Below are positions 16,559 to 27,700 of a DNA stretch of 64,000 bases, piece after piece. Each line of letters starts with the position of its first letter. Within the stretch, counting starts at the first letter, position 1. The stretch is from NCBI GenBank assembly GCA_022794265.1, contig JAAWEK010000005.1, positions 1 to 64,000 on the forward strand, given 5' to 3'. The translations under genes and the position numbers were made by a program. The DNA comes from Lachnospiraceae bacterium. GTDB lineage: Bacteria; Bacillota; Clostridia; Lachnospirales; Lachnospiraceae. The notes under the pieces are model-generated. The model did no database searches, was not told where the DNA came from, and worked only from the letters and a program-made list of their open reading frames with translations.

Positions 16559-17230
16559 CTACTTTATTGATACAATCACAGAAAACTTTTGATAAGAATA
16601 TACACATTGAACAATTCTAAATTTACTATTTTTCAGCATATCCATTTCTTGTTCAACCGAACATTCTCTGTCTAATTTTCTGCGTTCTTTCCATAACTCT
16701 ATATCTACATTTGTTAATCCACTGTCTGCTAACCGGCTTTCCCAAAAGGAATCAAACCAGCGGTTCATTTTCTCCTGTCCCGCACTAAACTGATCATAAT
16801 TAATAAAGAAACCGCCTTTGGGAAGTCTTTCGTATATTCTTGAAAACAATTTTGATTTATCCTTGTCTTCCAAATGATGAATCGATAAAGCAGATATTAC
16901 TGTGTCAAAAACAGTATCCGGCAGTTTATTCATATAATTTTCAATCTGATAGGATATATTTCTGCTCTTATTAAATCTTCTTTGTGCAATATTCAACATA
17001 TCCTCAGCAACATCTACAAGCATATACTCAGAATTCGGACACAGCTGATACCAGAAATACGTTAATAATCCTGTTCCCGCACCCAAATCTACAATGTTTT
17101 TGGGCTCATTTATATTTGAAACGATAAATTCTGTTGTATTTTTATAAAAATCTTCAAAACAGGGAATAAATTTTTTACGATTACGATCATATTCTTCCGC
17201 AATCAAATTAAATTGTTTTTCTACATTCAT
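16559..17230 (-). CDS. Class I SAM-dependent methyltransferase
   Basis: A 223-residue methyltransferase with motif I NIVDLGAGTGLLTYF, acidic motif II (EYMLVDVAEDML) and motif IV/post region DTVISALSIHHLED. It resembles UbiE/COQ5-like small-molecule methyltransferases of Firmicutes. ATG 17230 was chosen because CCTCC on the plus strand (GGAGG) lies ten bases upstream; the longer frame lacks an SD. It lies downstream of ilvD after a 126-bp gap containing an 8-bp inverted repeat, GGCAGTGT/ACACTGCC, so the genes may be transcribed separately. The substrate is unknown. Confidence 0.85.
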   Translation of the reverse strand: MNVEKQFNLIAEEYDRNRKKFIPCFEDFYKNTTEFIVSNINEPKNIVDLGAGTGLLTYFWYQLCPNSEYMLVDVAEDMLNIAQRRFNKSRNISYQIENYMNKLPDTVFDTVISALSIHHLEDKDKSKLFSRIYERLPKGGFFINYDQFSAGQEKMNRWFDSFWESRLADSGLTNVDIELWKERRKLDRECSVEQEMDMLKNSKFRIVQCVYSYQKFSVIVSIK

Positions 17231-17356
17231 TTTTTTGTTTCCTCCGTAAAGACCGGCAGTGTGAAACCTATGACCCGAAAGGTTAATTATTACCAATACT
17301 GCCGTATATTTTTCCCACATGGCTTTACACTGCCATACCAACCTGTTCCAATAAAA

Positions 17357-19015
17357 TCATTCCAAAACCGCACCATTGCATCCTGATGTAACCATTCTCG
17401 AATACCTCGCTAAATAACCTTTTTTTACCTTTATTTCAAAAGGAATCAAATCCTTTTTTCTATTTATCAGTTCTTCATCTGAAACTAAAATATTTATTGT
17501 ATTTGCCAGTATATCGATTTCTATCATGTCGCCATCCTGAATCAAAGCTATGTTTCCTCCAACAGCTGCTTCTGGAGATACATGGCCTATTGCCGCTCCG
17601 CGGGTAGCGCCTGAAAACCTTCCATCTGTAATAAGCGCTACGCTGTCTCCTAAACCGCTTCCCATAATAGCTGATGTCGGATTTAGCATCTCGCGCATAC
17701 CTGGTCCACCTTTTGGCCCTTCATATCTGATTACAACAACATCTCCTGCCTGTATTTCTCCTGAATAAATCGCATTTAATGCTGCTTCTTCTCCATTGAA
17801 CACTTTAGCCTTTCCACTATGCTTCATCATATTTTCTGCAACGGCTGCACGTTTAACCACACATCCTTCCGGAGCCAGATTACCTTTCAGTACAGCAATT
17901 CCGCCCTGTTTGCTGTAAGGATTTTCTATACTCCTGATTATTGTATAGTCTTTAACCACTTTTCCGCATATATTCTCTCCTAAAGTTTTGCCATTACAGG
18001 TAATACAATCTGTATTCAGCAGGTCTGCCTTGCTGATTTCATTCATTACAGCAGCAATTCCTCCAGCTTTATGCAATTGTTCAATATAATACTCTCCCGA
18101 TGGAACAAGATGGCAGATATTAGGTGTTTTTGCTGAAATATCGTTCGCTGTTTCTAAATCCAAACACAAATCACATTCATGTGCCACTGCAGGCAAATGA
18201 AGCAGACTGTTTGTTGACCCCCCTAATGCCATATCAATTGTAAGTGCATTTTCAAATGCCTCCTTGGTCATAATATCCTTTGGCTTTATACTCTTTTTAA
18301 CCAATTCCATAATCTGCATACCCGTTTCTTTTGCCAGGCGAAGCCGTTCAGAATAAACAGCCGGAATTGTGCCGTTTCCACTAAGCGCCATTCCAAGAAC
18401 TTCTGTAAGGCAGTTCATACTGTTTGCTGTAAACATTCCCGAACAGGAACCACAAGTCGGACAAGCAGAATTCTCATACATACGCAGGGTGTCTGCATCG
18501 ATTTTTCCACTTTTATATTCGCTTACAGCTTCAGAAATATTTGAGTAGCTGATCTTTTTGCCTTCAAAATCCCCAGCCAGCATTGCGCCGCCACTAATAA
18601 ATATGGAAGGCACATTCAGTCTTGCAGCCGCCATCAGCAAACCGGGAACATTCTTATCACAATTAGGAATAAACACCAACCCGTCAAAAGGGTGTGCCAT
18701 TGCCATTGCCTCAGTGGAATCGGCAATCAGCTCCCTTGTAACTAATGAAAACTTCATACCTTCATGTCCCATTGCAATGCCGTCACATACCGCAATAGCA
18801 GGAAACACAAACGGCACTCCGCCGGCCTGTGAAACTCCCTGTTTAACAGCTTCGGTAATTTTATCAATATTCATATGCCCTGGCACGATTTCATTATAAG
18901 AACTTACAATACCTATAAAAGGTTTGCCCATTTCCTTTTCAGTCACGCCTAGTGCATGAAGCAAGGCCCTTTGGGGCGCCGCCGATATTCCTTGTTTTAT
19001 CTTATCGCTTCGCAT
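17357..19015 (-). CDS. ilvD: Dihydroxyacid dehydratase IlvD
   Basis: A 552-residue Fe-S dehydratase that converts dihydroxyisovalerate to ketoisovalerate for valine, leucine and pantothenate. Cluster cysteines are seen in NCDKNVPG and in [16 protein letters not shown], and the C-terminal metal/substrate region DGRFSG is intact. ATG 19015 is eight bases after AGGAGG; the ATG two codons earlier is too close to it. No other ilv gene is adjacent. The promoter is immediately upstream and overlaps a likely GntR operator, so the neighbouring regulator probably controls it. Confidence 0.96.
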   Translation of the reverse strand: MRSDKIKQGISAAPQRALLHALGVTEKEMGKPFIGIVSSYNEIVPGHMNIDKITEAVKQGVSQAGGVPFVFPAIAVCDGIAMGHEGMKFSLVTRELIADSTEAMAMAHPFDGLVFIPNCDKNVPGLLMAAARLNVPSIFISGGAMLAGDFEGKKISYSNISEAVSEYKSGKIDADTLRMYENSACPTCGSCSGMFTANSMNCLTEVLGMALSGNGTIPAVYSERLRLAKETGMQIMELVKKSIKPKDIMTKEAFENALTIDMALGGSTNSLLHLPAVAHECDLCLDLETANDISAKTPNICHLVPSGEYYIEQLHKAGGIAAVMNEISKADLLNTDCITCNGKTLGENICGKVVKDYTIIRSIENPYSKQGGIAVLKGNLAPEGCVVKRAAVAENMMKHSGKAKVFNGEEAALNAIYSGEIQAGDVVVIRYEGPKGGPGMREMLNPTSAIMGSGLGDSVALITDGRFSGATRGAAIGHVSPEAAVGGNIALIQDGDMIEIDILANTINILVSDEELINRKKDLIPFEIKVKKGYLARYSRMVTSGCNGAVLE

Positions 19016-19046
19016 ATCCATTGCCTCCTCGATTTAATGTTCCCCT

Positions 19047-19087
19047 ATTATAACTCAATAGTTGTCTGATGTCAACATTGTTGTCTG
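19047..19087 (-). promoter_or_regulatory. ilvD promoter with repeated GTTGTCTG operator half-sites
   Basis: TTGACA (19070-19075), a 17-bp spacer and TATAAT (19047-19052) form a consensus promoter. GTTGTCTG occurs at 19061-19068 and 19080-19087, 19 bp apart, and GTTG...CAAC forms an imperfect palindrome over 19061-19076 covering the -35 box. This fits binding by the GntR/FadR-type protein encoded next door. Confidence 0.7.
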
Positions 19088-19121
19088 CTCTATTTACATT
19101 TTATTATCAGCTGAAAAGCAG

Positions 19122-19154
19122 AAAAAACGGCATAGCCATAACCGACTATACCGT
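19122..19154 (-). terminator. Terminator of the GntR gene
   Basis: ACGGCATAG (19127-19135) and CTATACCGT (19146-19154) form a 9-bp stem with one G-U, followed on the minus strand by TTTTT. It separates gntR from the ilvD promoter. Confidence 0.8.
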
Positions 19155-19191
19155 CTTTAAAGGTTTTACATTATAAATTTACAAATTTTAT

Positions 19192-19875
19192 TTAATCTTT
19201 TTTTAATTCCAGTTTATCTATTGCGTGTAAAATATGAATCCGCATAGCATTTCTTGCACCTTCTGCATTTCTGTTTTTCATAAAATCCATAAGTATTCTA
19301 TGATCTACAATAGTGTCTTCTGAGGCAGCCTTCTTTTTTTTTGAGAGTGTCACGCCTTTATCAATTGCCTCTTGTATCACCGGCATCAGCCTGTTCATAA
19401 AATCGTTGTGGGTCGCCTTGGCAATGGACCGGTGAAAAGCCTGTTCTTCAAGAGTCCTGTCTTTGCCATCCAATATGAGCTGCTCTATGTTTTCACCAAT
19501 TGATATTATTCTCTGCAGTTCACTTTCAGAGGCACGCATGGTAGCATAATAGGCAGCTTCCGGCTCAAAAATCAGACGCATCTCATATAAATCATCAGCA
19601 TTCATCTTAACAGCAGACAAAGCAGACAACTCATCCAAAGTGTTTTCCTCAAAATTTTCTTTAACAAAAGTTCCTCTCCCTCTTTGAATTTCAAGAACAT
19701 TTCTCGCCACTAAAATTCTTATAGCTTCCCTTAATGTTGTCCGACTGACTCCAAGTTCTTCAGATAATTTATTTTCATTTGGAAGTTTATCACCCGCTTT
19801 AAATATTTTTTCTATAGTAATCATGGATAAAATCGAATCAGCCACATCATCAGATAACCGTTTTTCTTTGGACAT
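19192..19875 (-). CDS. GntR-family regulator, FadR/FCD subfamily
   Basis: A 227-residue regulator. The winged HTH covers residues 10-75 (DKLPNENKLSEELGVSRTTL, then RGRGTFV), and the C-terminal FCD domain has the usual Asp/His ligands in EQAFHRSIAKATHND and in DHRILMDF and RIHILHA. FCD proteins sense organic acids. An SD (CAGGAG) precedes ATG 19875. Promoter TTGAAT (19933-19938), 17 bp, TATAAT (19910-19915). It lies immediately upstream of ilvD in the same direction, which suggests it represses ilvD in response to a branched-chain ketoacid or sugar acid. Confidence 0.9.
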   Translation of the reverse strand: MSKEKRLSDDVADSILSMITIEKIFKAGDKLPNENKLSEELGVSRTTLREAIRILVARNVLEIQRGRGTFVKENFEENTLDELSALSAVKMNADDLYEMRLIFEPEAAYYATMRASESELQRIISIGENIEQLILDGKDRTLEEQAFHRSIAKATHNDFMNRLMPVIQEAIDKGVTLSKKKKAASEDTIVDHRILMDFMKNRNAEGARNAMRIHILHAIDKLELKKD

Positions 19876-19939
19876 ATTATTAACTCCTGTTTATGTTTTT
19901 CATGATCAAATTATACCAAAAATTTGTATAAAATTCAAT

Positions 19940-20350
19940 GCTTGTTGGACATGTGATATCTATACGAATTTAATGCTTTTGTCAATGCTATCAACTCAAT
20001 CCACCCTTAACCATCCTATATCCACAGCCTCCCCTTTATCTATCCTGTCCCCTCAACTATTCCACCCCAAAAGCCGTGGATATGTTTCCACACAGTACAA
20101 CAAACAAAAAATCCGGGAAACTGAACAATTTTCTCAAACTGTCCCAACTCCCGGAAATCCCTTAATTTCTGCACTTTTCCGCTTTCCTATTTATCCAGCA
20201 GTGACATTAACACAACACTCAACATAGCTCGATACCTGCTAATTGATGTCAGATAGGCTTCCTGTTCTCGGAAACATATCATATCAATTCGGAAACAAGT
20301 CCATGCTTGCCAAAAACCTTAATTCACATCTTAAATCTATGTATTTTTCA
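19940..20350. other. Long non-coding stretch with one inverted repeat
   Basis: No gene is apparent. CCGGGA and TCCCGG arms around 20111-20156 form a long imperfect hairpin followed on the minus strand by TTTTTTG, a possible terminator for decayed minus-strand genes to the right. The left edge of the AT-rich island falls here. Confidence 0.4.
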
Positions 20351-20354
20351 ATAA

Positions 20355-20814
20355 CATTTCTTTGCATTTTCCTTTAATTCTAATAGATATTTATCAAATT
20401 CAGTCTCGGCTTTTGCCTTGGCAATCTCTGCTTAGCGCAACCTTTGTCGGTGTAATCTTTTACGATATTGTTGGCCCATTTACGAAGCTGTACAGAACTC
20501 ATAATCTACATTTAGAAGTCTTTTCAGTTCCTCATCACAGTTAATTGGCTCTGTAATCATGTAATCTCTATAATTTCTTTTGAGGTCATCCATGTCTTCA
20601 AGCAGTTTGTAATAGACTTTCTCCGAGCCCGGATTGTTAATGACATTCTATATGACTACAATTTTTATAATGCATCCTTTTTTTGTAGCGGTTGTTTATA
20701 TAGTATCGACCTATAAATTTAATTCCCTTTTCAATATATCAATCAATTCCTGAGTGCGTTACTTATCAAACTGTATTGTCTGCTTGGCACTTCCTATACT
20801 ATCTACAAACATTA
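20355..20814 (-). pseudogene. Decayed RhuM-family-like gene
   Basis: Fragments in shifting minus-strand frames form what looks like one broken gene. An SD (AAAGGAG) and ATG 20814 open MFVDSIGSAKQTIQFDK, which meets a TAA, then continues TQELIDILKRELNL. Further on come EKVYYKLLEDMDDLKRNYRD, then in another frame LRKWANNIVKDYTDKG, then EIAKAKAETEFDKYLLELKE. The last two resemble the core and the end of RhuM-family proteins. At least two frameshifts and two stops are present. It begins 12 bp after the DUF262 gene and was probably cotranscribed with it. Confidence 0.55.
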
Positions 20815-20825
20815 AAACAACTCCT

Positions 20826-22616
20826 TTAAATCCATCCTTTTTTCTTGAATTCTTCAATACGAGCCAAATCATCAGCAGAAGGTTCATCAACTGGCACTTC
20901 TGTAAGAATATTCAAATACTCATTGTTCCATCTATTGAGTATCGCTATGACTTCATCTGAAACACGAATGTCTCGTTTCATAATAGAATCCATATTCCAG
21001 TCAACAATATCAGAAGTTCCTAGCGCTTTAGTAATAGCAATTTTAGATGCTGTATATTCCTTCTTTTTCTTTCCAAAGTATCCATTACCAGCAACAATAT
21101 TTAACTTCTTCTCAAAAGGAAGTTTATTGCCTATATGCTCAATCTTTTCCTTGATGGTCACATCGGACTCATCCGGAAAATAATTTGTCTGCCACTTCTG
21201 TGGGAAGATATGTTCAATCTCCCATTTTGCTGGCAGAAGTTCTTCTTGCTGCTCATAGGCTAATGTTTTTAATAACATACGTACTGCGTTACGATTTGGA
21301 TTTTGAATATAAGGTTCTAATTGTGCCATATCAATATTCCTAAACTCAAATGTAGGTACATCAGAAACAACAATCGCAGAATTTAGTTTAAGAATATCCG
21401 GCTTTACAGCATTGATAGTTGGTATCATAAGATACTTTGTCATCAATTCCATAAGAAGTTTATTTAAAAACAGAGCAAATCGCGCTTCGAAATTCTCTTC
21501 ATTACGATAACATACATAATAAATTACAACAGGGTATTTCCAGAACTCATTCGGATACGAACTTAATGTATCAAGTGCCTGCTTGATTTTCATATTTTTA
21601 GACCAAGCTTCATTCTCGATTTCTTCACCCTTATAAACAACCTTCCATAAATTCAAAATCACAAAAAGGGTATCTATCAATTCTGGCTTATACAAACGTT
21701 CAAATTTATTACTAGCATAATACTTTCTCACACCAGGAGTCGTTGTTTTAGTATCCTGCTCCAATGCCCGGTAATAAAACATATTGTAATAGAAAAGCTG
21801 TTGGATACTTTCATTAGCATCTGTGGCTTGCTCATCTAAATCTTTCCATCGCTCAATAAACTCTTTTTTATCATTCGGCGCAAGCTGATTATAAATCTTT
21901 GCTTTGAAAATATCTGCATCTGACAAAGGCAACCCTCTGTCATTTAATGTTGAGAAAATTGTTAATGCTGTATCTTGCGTATCAGCTGTAATCGGAAGCA
22001 AAATCGCCTGATTTAATAAAGCATAAATAAACTGATACACCATCAAAGGATTCTCTGTAGAATGCTTATCAAAGAGTTCTTGGAAATAACGATAATTCTT
22101 CGAATAGTTATCCTTTGCATTCTCATCGGCATGACCCGTTTCCAAAATAGAACGAAGAATTTCATTTCCATCATTATTCACAACACGTGATGTCAAGAGA
22201 ATGTTCTTATAATCAACTGTACCTGTAAGCTTATTAGTTCTCCAAATAGCCGGCTCAATTTTTCCTATAAAGTTATTTGCCTCTGCAGTTCTCTCAGATA
22301 CAGGAGTTGCAACCAGTCTTGTGTAAATGGCCCGTAATAACAAAAACAGTGATGTAATACGTTGCTGTCCGTCGATAATTTCCTGTTCGCCCTCTTCATT
22401 TTCATATGATACGACACTTCCAAGGAAGTACGAACCCTCACGCTCTGTGCCACCACTGGTAGCTGTAAAATCCCATAAATCTTCAAAGAGTGTTTCTACC
22501 TGTTCATCCGTCCACGCATAAGGACGCTGATATTCCGGGATAACAAATGGCTTTGTTTTACCACTTCCCAAAAGTGCTTCTACACTTTGTTTATTAACTT
22601 CTATTGTTGTTGACAT
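20826..22616 (-). CDS. GmrSD-like DUF262/DUF1524 protein
   Basis: A 596-residue protein with an N-terminal DUF262 domain (IPEYQRPYAW at residues 26-35 and DGQQRITSL at 82-90) and a C-terminal DUF1524 HNH-like domain (EHIFPQ at about 468-473, then HIGNKL). This is the fused GmrS-GmrD architecture of modification-dependent restriction enzymes that hydrolyse NTP and cut modified phage DNA; BrxU-type antiphage enzymes share it. SD ATAGGAGG precedes ATG 22616. The ORF is intact while both neighbours are broken, which suggests selection to keep it. The substrate base is unknown. Confidence 0.85.
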   Translation of the reverse strand: MSTTIEVNKQSVEALLGSGKTKPFVIPEYQRPYAWTDEQVETLFEDLWDFTATSGGTEREGSYFLGSVVSYENEEGEQEIIDGQQRITSLFLLLRAIYTRLVATPVSERTAEANNFIGKIEPAIWRTNKLTGTVDYKNILLTSRVVNNDGNEILRSILETGHADENAKDNYSKNYRYFQELFDKHSTENPLMVYQFIYALLNQAILLPITADTQDTALTIFSTLNDRGLPLSDADIFKAKIYNQLAPNDKKEFIERWKDLDEQATDANESIQQLFYYNMFYYRALEQDTKTTTPGVRKYYASNKFERLYKPELIDTLFVILNLWKVVYKGEEIENEAWSKNMKIKQALDTLSSYPNEFWKYPVVIYYVCYRNEENFEARFALFLNKLLMELMTKYLMIPTINAVKPDILKLNSAIVVSDVPTFEFRNIDMAQLEPYIQNPNRNAVRMLLKTLAYEQQEELLPAKWEIEHIFPQKWQTNYFPDESDVTIKEKIEHIGNKLPFEKKLNIVAGNGYFGKKKKEYTASKIAITKALGTSDIVDWNMDSIMKRDIRVSDEVIAILNRWNNEYLNILTEVPVDEPSADDLARIEEFKKKGWI

Positions 22617-22679
22617 CTTTTAGGCCTCCTATAAATATTCATTTTCCAGAAACAGCACCGGAACATTAAACTTGGATTG

Positions 22680-23500
22680 TCAATACTTTTTAGACAACTT
22701 TTTTAAGGTTATTTTCCCGATATTGCACAGGGGGTTGATAACCAAGGGATGAATGTATTCGGCAATGCGTTTTGATTTGAATTCATTTCCCCTGTCTGTG
22801 TGAAAAATATGGATATCCAGATTTCCTTCTACTGTCATAGATGCCTGTTTTACAAGTTCCGCGTTTTTATGTTTTCCTGCACGATATCTGATGATTTCCC
22901 TATGAAAAAGGTCGATAAGTACACATACATAATTCCATTTTTTCCCTGCCCTTACATATGTTAAATCACTTACCATCGGGCCACCTGTTTTCCTTTTTCT
23001 AATAGTTCTTTTTTGATTTTTCGTGAACCATAATTAATACGGCTACATTTGAAAATTTCTGTAATATCAGAAACCAATTCTGATTCATCTTTTTTCTGCT
23101 ATGCTTCATAAAAATAAGTACTTCTGTTCACCTGCAGGACGCGGCACATTGCTGATACAAAGTATTTGTGAGCATTTGCTTTTATCACATTTACTTTCGT
23201 CCTAAGATTAGCAACGCCTGTTTTAAAATATCATTCTCCATTTTTAGTTGCCGGTTTTCTTTACGAAGTTTTATAAGTTCTTCCTACACAGGAGCTCTGT
23301 TATCTTTTTCATGAAAAGAACTGGAATGATTGGCTTGTTTTACCAATTTGTCAAACAGTGAAGTGGAAATATCATATTCCCTGCAAATGTCACATCTGCG
23401 TTTACCAGCACGGTATAAATCTACCAACTGCTGTTTAAATACATCTGTATATTTTCTTGGCTTTCTTCTTTGTTTATGTTCGGTCAAAATGATCTGCTCA
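22680..23500 (-). mobile_element. Decayed IS3-family (IS150-like) insertion sequence
   Basis: The remains of both transposase frames are present. OrfA (from 23487) has the HTH KPRKYTDVFKQQLVDLYRAG, then a stop after NRAPV and the leucine-zipper part LKMENDILKQALL beyond it. OrfB starts around 23210 (VIKANAHKYFVSAMCRVLQV), has stops after FYEA and VARW, lacks the DNA-binding linker, and then shows part of the DDE core, VSDLTYVRAGKKWNYVCVL and FHTDRGNEFKS. The C-terminus with the catalytic Glu is lost. I could not define the terminal inverted repeats. Confidence 0.75.
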
Positions 23501-23709
23501 TTTATATATTACTTTTATATTATATGACCTTAAAAAATCTGTCCAGTTTATTGTAGCCTATCCAACTTCGCAAAGTGCCTAAAATAAAGGACTTCTACGA
23601 GTTTTTCTTTTGTATCAATACAATAGTCTCAACGTGTTCGCCATTGTCCAAACTAATATCAAACAAATAACTCTTTCACTTTGTCTTTTGCATAAAAACA
23701 ATTTTTCTG
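23501..23709. other. Intergenic debris between the IS remnant and RhuM remnant
   Basis: No intact gene. A minus-strand fragment around 23600-23680 reads YLFDISLDNGEHVETIVLIQ and then a stop, similar to the HVE-type ends of SAM methyltransferases, and may be the tail of a lost gene. Confidence 0.3.
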
Positions 23710-24730
23710 TCAATTCTTATCGCTTTTATTCACTATGCTGTGAAGATTTTTAATACTTTCCAAATACTCTTCTTCAACTGGTGACAAATTCTGTTCCTGA
23801 TATTTTCTATATTCTTCTGTTACTTTTTCGATTGTTTGTGCATGACTTATTGTCCCTGCGCCCTGTAACACTTTTTCACCAGTATTTTTTAAAACATTAT
23901 CAAGATGTTCCACGTAATCTGCCATATACATAGGATTATGGCGCATCGCTTGAATTTCTGCAAAATCAAAATATCCAGATACAATATTATTCAAAATTTT
24001 TAATTCTTCATCATTAAGATAATTCTTTGCAATGCTTATATCTTTTAATGCAGAAAAATCACCAGAAAAACTCTTCAATCCCATAAAGGGCTGACTTGCA
24101 TCGGCACGCTCATATATAACCTCTGCTGCCGTATGCCCATGTGCTACATAGTGCAATTTGTTTTGCACCATTTTGAAAAAAGCTATAGATTCATTGCTTT
24201 TCGGATTGTAATCTACGCTGGTAGCATAAAGGTCAAGTACCTGTCGGTACATCACTTTTTCAGATGAACGGATATCCCGTATGCGGTCCTATAATTCTTT
24301 CCAGTAGCTTCCTCCGCCTAAGTTTATCAAACGCTCATCATCCATTGTAAAACCTTTTATCATATACTCTTTTAAACGTTCAGTTGCCCAACGCCGAAAA
24401 TTTGTTGCAATTTTAGATTTTACTCTATATCCAAGGGAAATAATCATATCAAGATTATAGAATTGTGTTATAGTTCTTTCCATCAGCCGCAGTTGTTCGG
24501 AATTTCCGAACAACTAAAGTTTCTTCCAATTCTCCCTCTTCAAAAATGTGCTTGACATGCTCGCTAATATTAGATTTACTGGTTTGGTATAATTCACATA
24601 ATTGTGCCTGTGTAAGCCAAACAGTCTCATCTTCAAATTTAACATCTATTTTCGTCTGTCCGTCGTTCGTTTGATATATGATGATTTCACTGTCTGTAAT
24701 GTTTAATTTATCTTTGTTTTTCTCCGCCAT
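23710..24730 (-). pseudogene. RhuM-family gene broken by a frameshift and a stop
   Basis: Three adjacent frames together give a full RhuM-family protein of about 335 residues. The first (24730-24455) carries FEDETVWLTQAQLCELYQTS and VVRKFRTTAADGKNYNT; a frameshift near 24470 moves to the second (to 24289) with QFYNLDMIISLGYRVKSK and RRWATERLKEYMIKGFTMDD; an in-frame TAG at about 24288 interrupts before DIRSSEKVMYRQVLDLYATS in the third. RhuM proteins are common beside type I restriction and other defence genes. Two separate lesions make a sequencing error less likely. Confidence 0.8.
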
Positions 24731-24761
24731 TTGATTTCCTTTCTACTTTTATATTTATGAA

Positions 24762-27700
24762 TTATCCTCTTAAGATTTCATCTATTTGTTCCGATTCAAT
24801 TTGCTCTTTTAAATAACCGATTTTTGTTTCAATATAATTTTTATGCTTTATCCACTTTAAACCTATACAGCTCGGTAACAATGATTCGAGAAACTCAATC
24901 CAAGCAGAATATATAGGTACTGCACTACCTGACCAGCTCCATGAAGTAGGTACTAATGGTATCCTTTCAAAATCTTCAAAGAGCGGATTATTCTCAAGGA
25001 ATAGCAAAATATATTCTCTTTTTCTTTTGGATTCTAATTTTGATACAACTGAAAATAGGCAATACATTTTTATTTCATCATTGCAGAACCGGCGAATGCA
25101 TTGCTGGATCCACTCATCTTGCTTTTCCAACAGTTTTTGCTTATTTTGTCTTGGTAATAATAAAGTCTCCAAAAAATACGACACCGACAACCTTGGAAAT
25201 CGAGAATTTCTTATCAATTGTTCAAAAATTTTATTATATATTTCTATAAAATCGTTCAAATCAAAAAAGCCACAAGGCCTTTCTTGATGGTCTCTAAAAG
25301 AGCCCTCATTTCTAATTAATAAATAATCTATATACTTGTCCAATATAGAAGGTCTAACCAAATATATTTCCTTCAAAAATTGTCCATCATAATCATGATG
25401 ATTATCATATGACAACGTAGCACAGTATATTTCTTCAAGCAATTCCAAATTACAACTAAATTTTTGAATCACTTCCTTTGGTGTATTATGATGGTAATTA
25501 AATAACAAACCAAAATAAATATCCACTATAAAGGGGGAATACTCTTTTTTTGCCAAAATAATTTTGCAGCCTTCTATTAATGCTAGTTCATCTATTTCAT
25601 TATACTTCTTAAGAAAATCCACATCACGCATTGATGATGAAGTAATATCTCTGTCAGAAGTATCTTTCAAAAAATCATAAAGCTCATGTAGATGCCTTTC
25701 TGTAATTAATTCCAGCGGTAATTCATGATAATATGCATATACCCAAGCATTTTTCTGACTATACTCTTCACCAATAATAATTTCATACACTTCTGAATCG
25801 GATAATAAGGAAAATAGAGTGTCTACTAAATGATATGGATGTAAATTGTTTGGTGTATCGTTTTTTATATAATATTTAATTGCATCAACATAGCAATCCT
25901 TTTTATCAGAAATAGCATCAAAGGCAATACCTAATCCTTTACCGACCTCCCAAGATGAATGATCATCAAATTCAGAAATATCACTGCAAACATCGATTAG
26001 CTTCTTAAACATTTCTAAATCACAATTCGAAGTGTATTGATTAATTGATTGCTGCTTTAGTTTTTCATGTTCTTCGTAATCAACTTCTATTTTGTAATCT
26101 GGTCCTTTAAGAAGAAAATATAGTTGAATGTATTCTCCTTCAAAATATTCAGAAAATAATGACTCGCAAGAACAGTTTTTATTGTTAAGCACTTGCACAA
26201 TTTTGTTCACCAAAAGACAATTTGTCAATTTATCCGGCGGAAAATTTGACTTCAAAATTAATTTAATATATTTTAAATCAAATTGTAAAACAGGAATGCT
26301 TATATCCTCAATAATGCCACCATAAGAACTAAGGAGTTTCCTAACTTTTGCTTTATACTTTTCAATTTTACTCAAAGAAAATAAAGATTCCCAAATTAAA
26401 TTTCGATATTTTTCAACACCTTCAGACATAGCTAATGAAATCTGATATATGGTTAATGTATTTTTTCGTCCTCCCTTTGCTGGTGAAAAATGTAATTTCA
26501 AAAATTCTTCTGCTATTTGCAAAAAGAACCTAACAATAAATTCTTGTTTCCAGTCATATGAATATTCTTTTATTTTTTCAAAAAAAGTTATTTGAGTGTA
26601 AAAACCATAGTGCACAGAATCCCTATGAATGCCAAAATATATATTAACTGCATGGTAAAATTCCATAAATAAATCTGGTCGCTTTAGATAATATTGAAAG
26701 AACAAATCACAAGCTGTCGGCAAATCAGTCATATCTGCAAATCCACCAAGAATTTTAATAATATCATTTTCTACATTCTGATAGTTTTTTCCTTTTTCAG
26801 TATCTATATCGCTCCATTCACAAATCACTCTTTCTTCAGATTCAATTTTATTTTGCAAAAGTATGAGTGTTTCCGTAGGATTAATACGAAAAAAGACTTT
26901 TACAAATTTAAAGAAGATTGGCGATTTTTCTGTTGATAATTCATCCCATAATGATTTTATTTCTTTCTCAACAAATTTTAAAAGAGTTTCATTTCTAAAT
27001 ATATAGAGCAGTGTATTAACAGAAGATATTGTTCGTTCCCTATAGTTTTGAAAGCAAACATTAATCATCCTTGATAAACTAAGTAATTTTTTATCAAAGA
27101 AAACATATTTTAACAAATAATTAGATAAACATTGCTCAGAAAAATGAACAGCTTTATCATTACAAATATCGACAATTTCCTGCTCGTGAAGCATACGGAT
27201 ATTTTCAATAAAACTATCTCGATTTAACCCTTTTTCCTGTAAAATCGGTAAAAGCGTATCCATGTGATCTATATGGATTGCTTCCAGAAAAGCAATTATA
27301 CCAGCAGTTATACACAGATTCTTGTTAACAAGTAATTGATTCTCTTCTAAAGTAGAACCATAATAATCTTCATATAATTGTGACACATCATCAATAGAAT
27401 TCAAACGATTTGAACTGCATGCCACCTTCCCTGCAAGTATAGCTATACGGGCATTTCCTTCTGCAATTCTTATAATTCGTTCTTGATAGTCTTGATTTGA
27501 AATGCCCAATGAAGTTTCAAGCAATTCCTTAATCTCGTGATCTGAAAATACATTTATATTTACAATTTCATACAAAGTGATTTCTCGAACATCATTTATT
27601 ACTTTTTGAAGTGCATAATCCCTCACTGTAATAAGTATTTTTATATTGTACCCCTCTGGTTTCATACTAACATAACGAATAATATGCTGCAGTCCCGACA

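Noticed and set aside
20754..20960. Plus-strand 68-codon frame at the DUF262 gene end
   Set aside because: Overlaps the end of the intact DUF262 gene and a pseudogene on the other strand; no SD.
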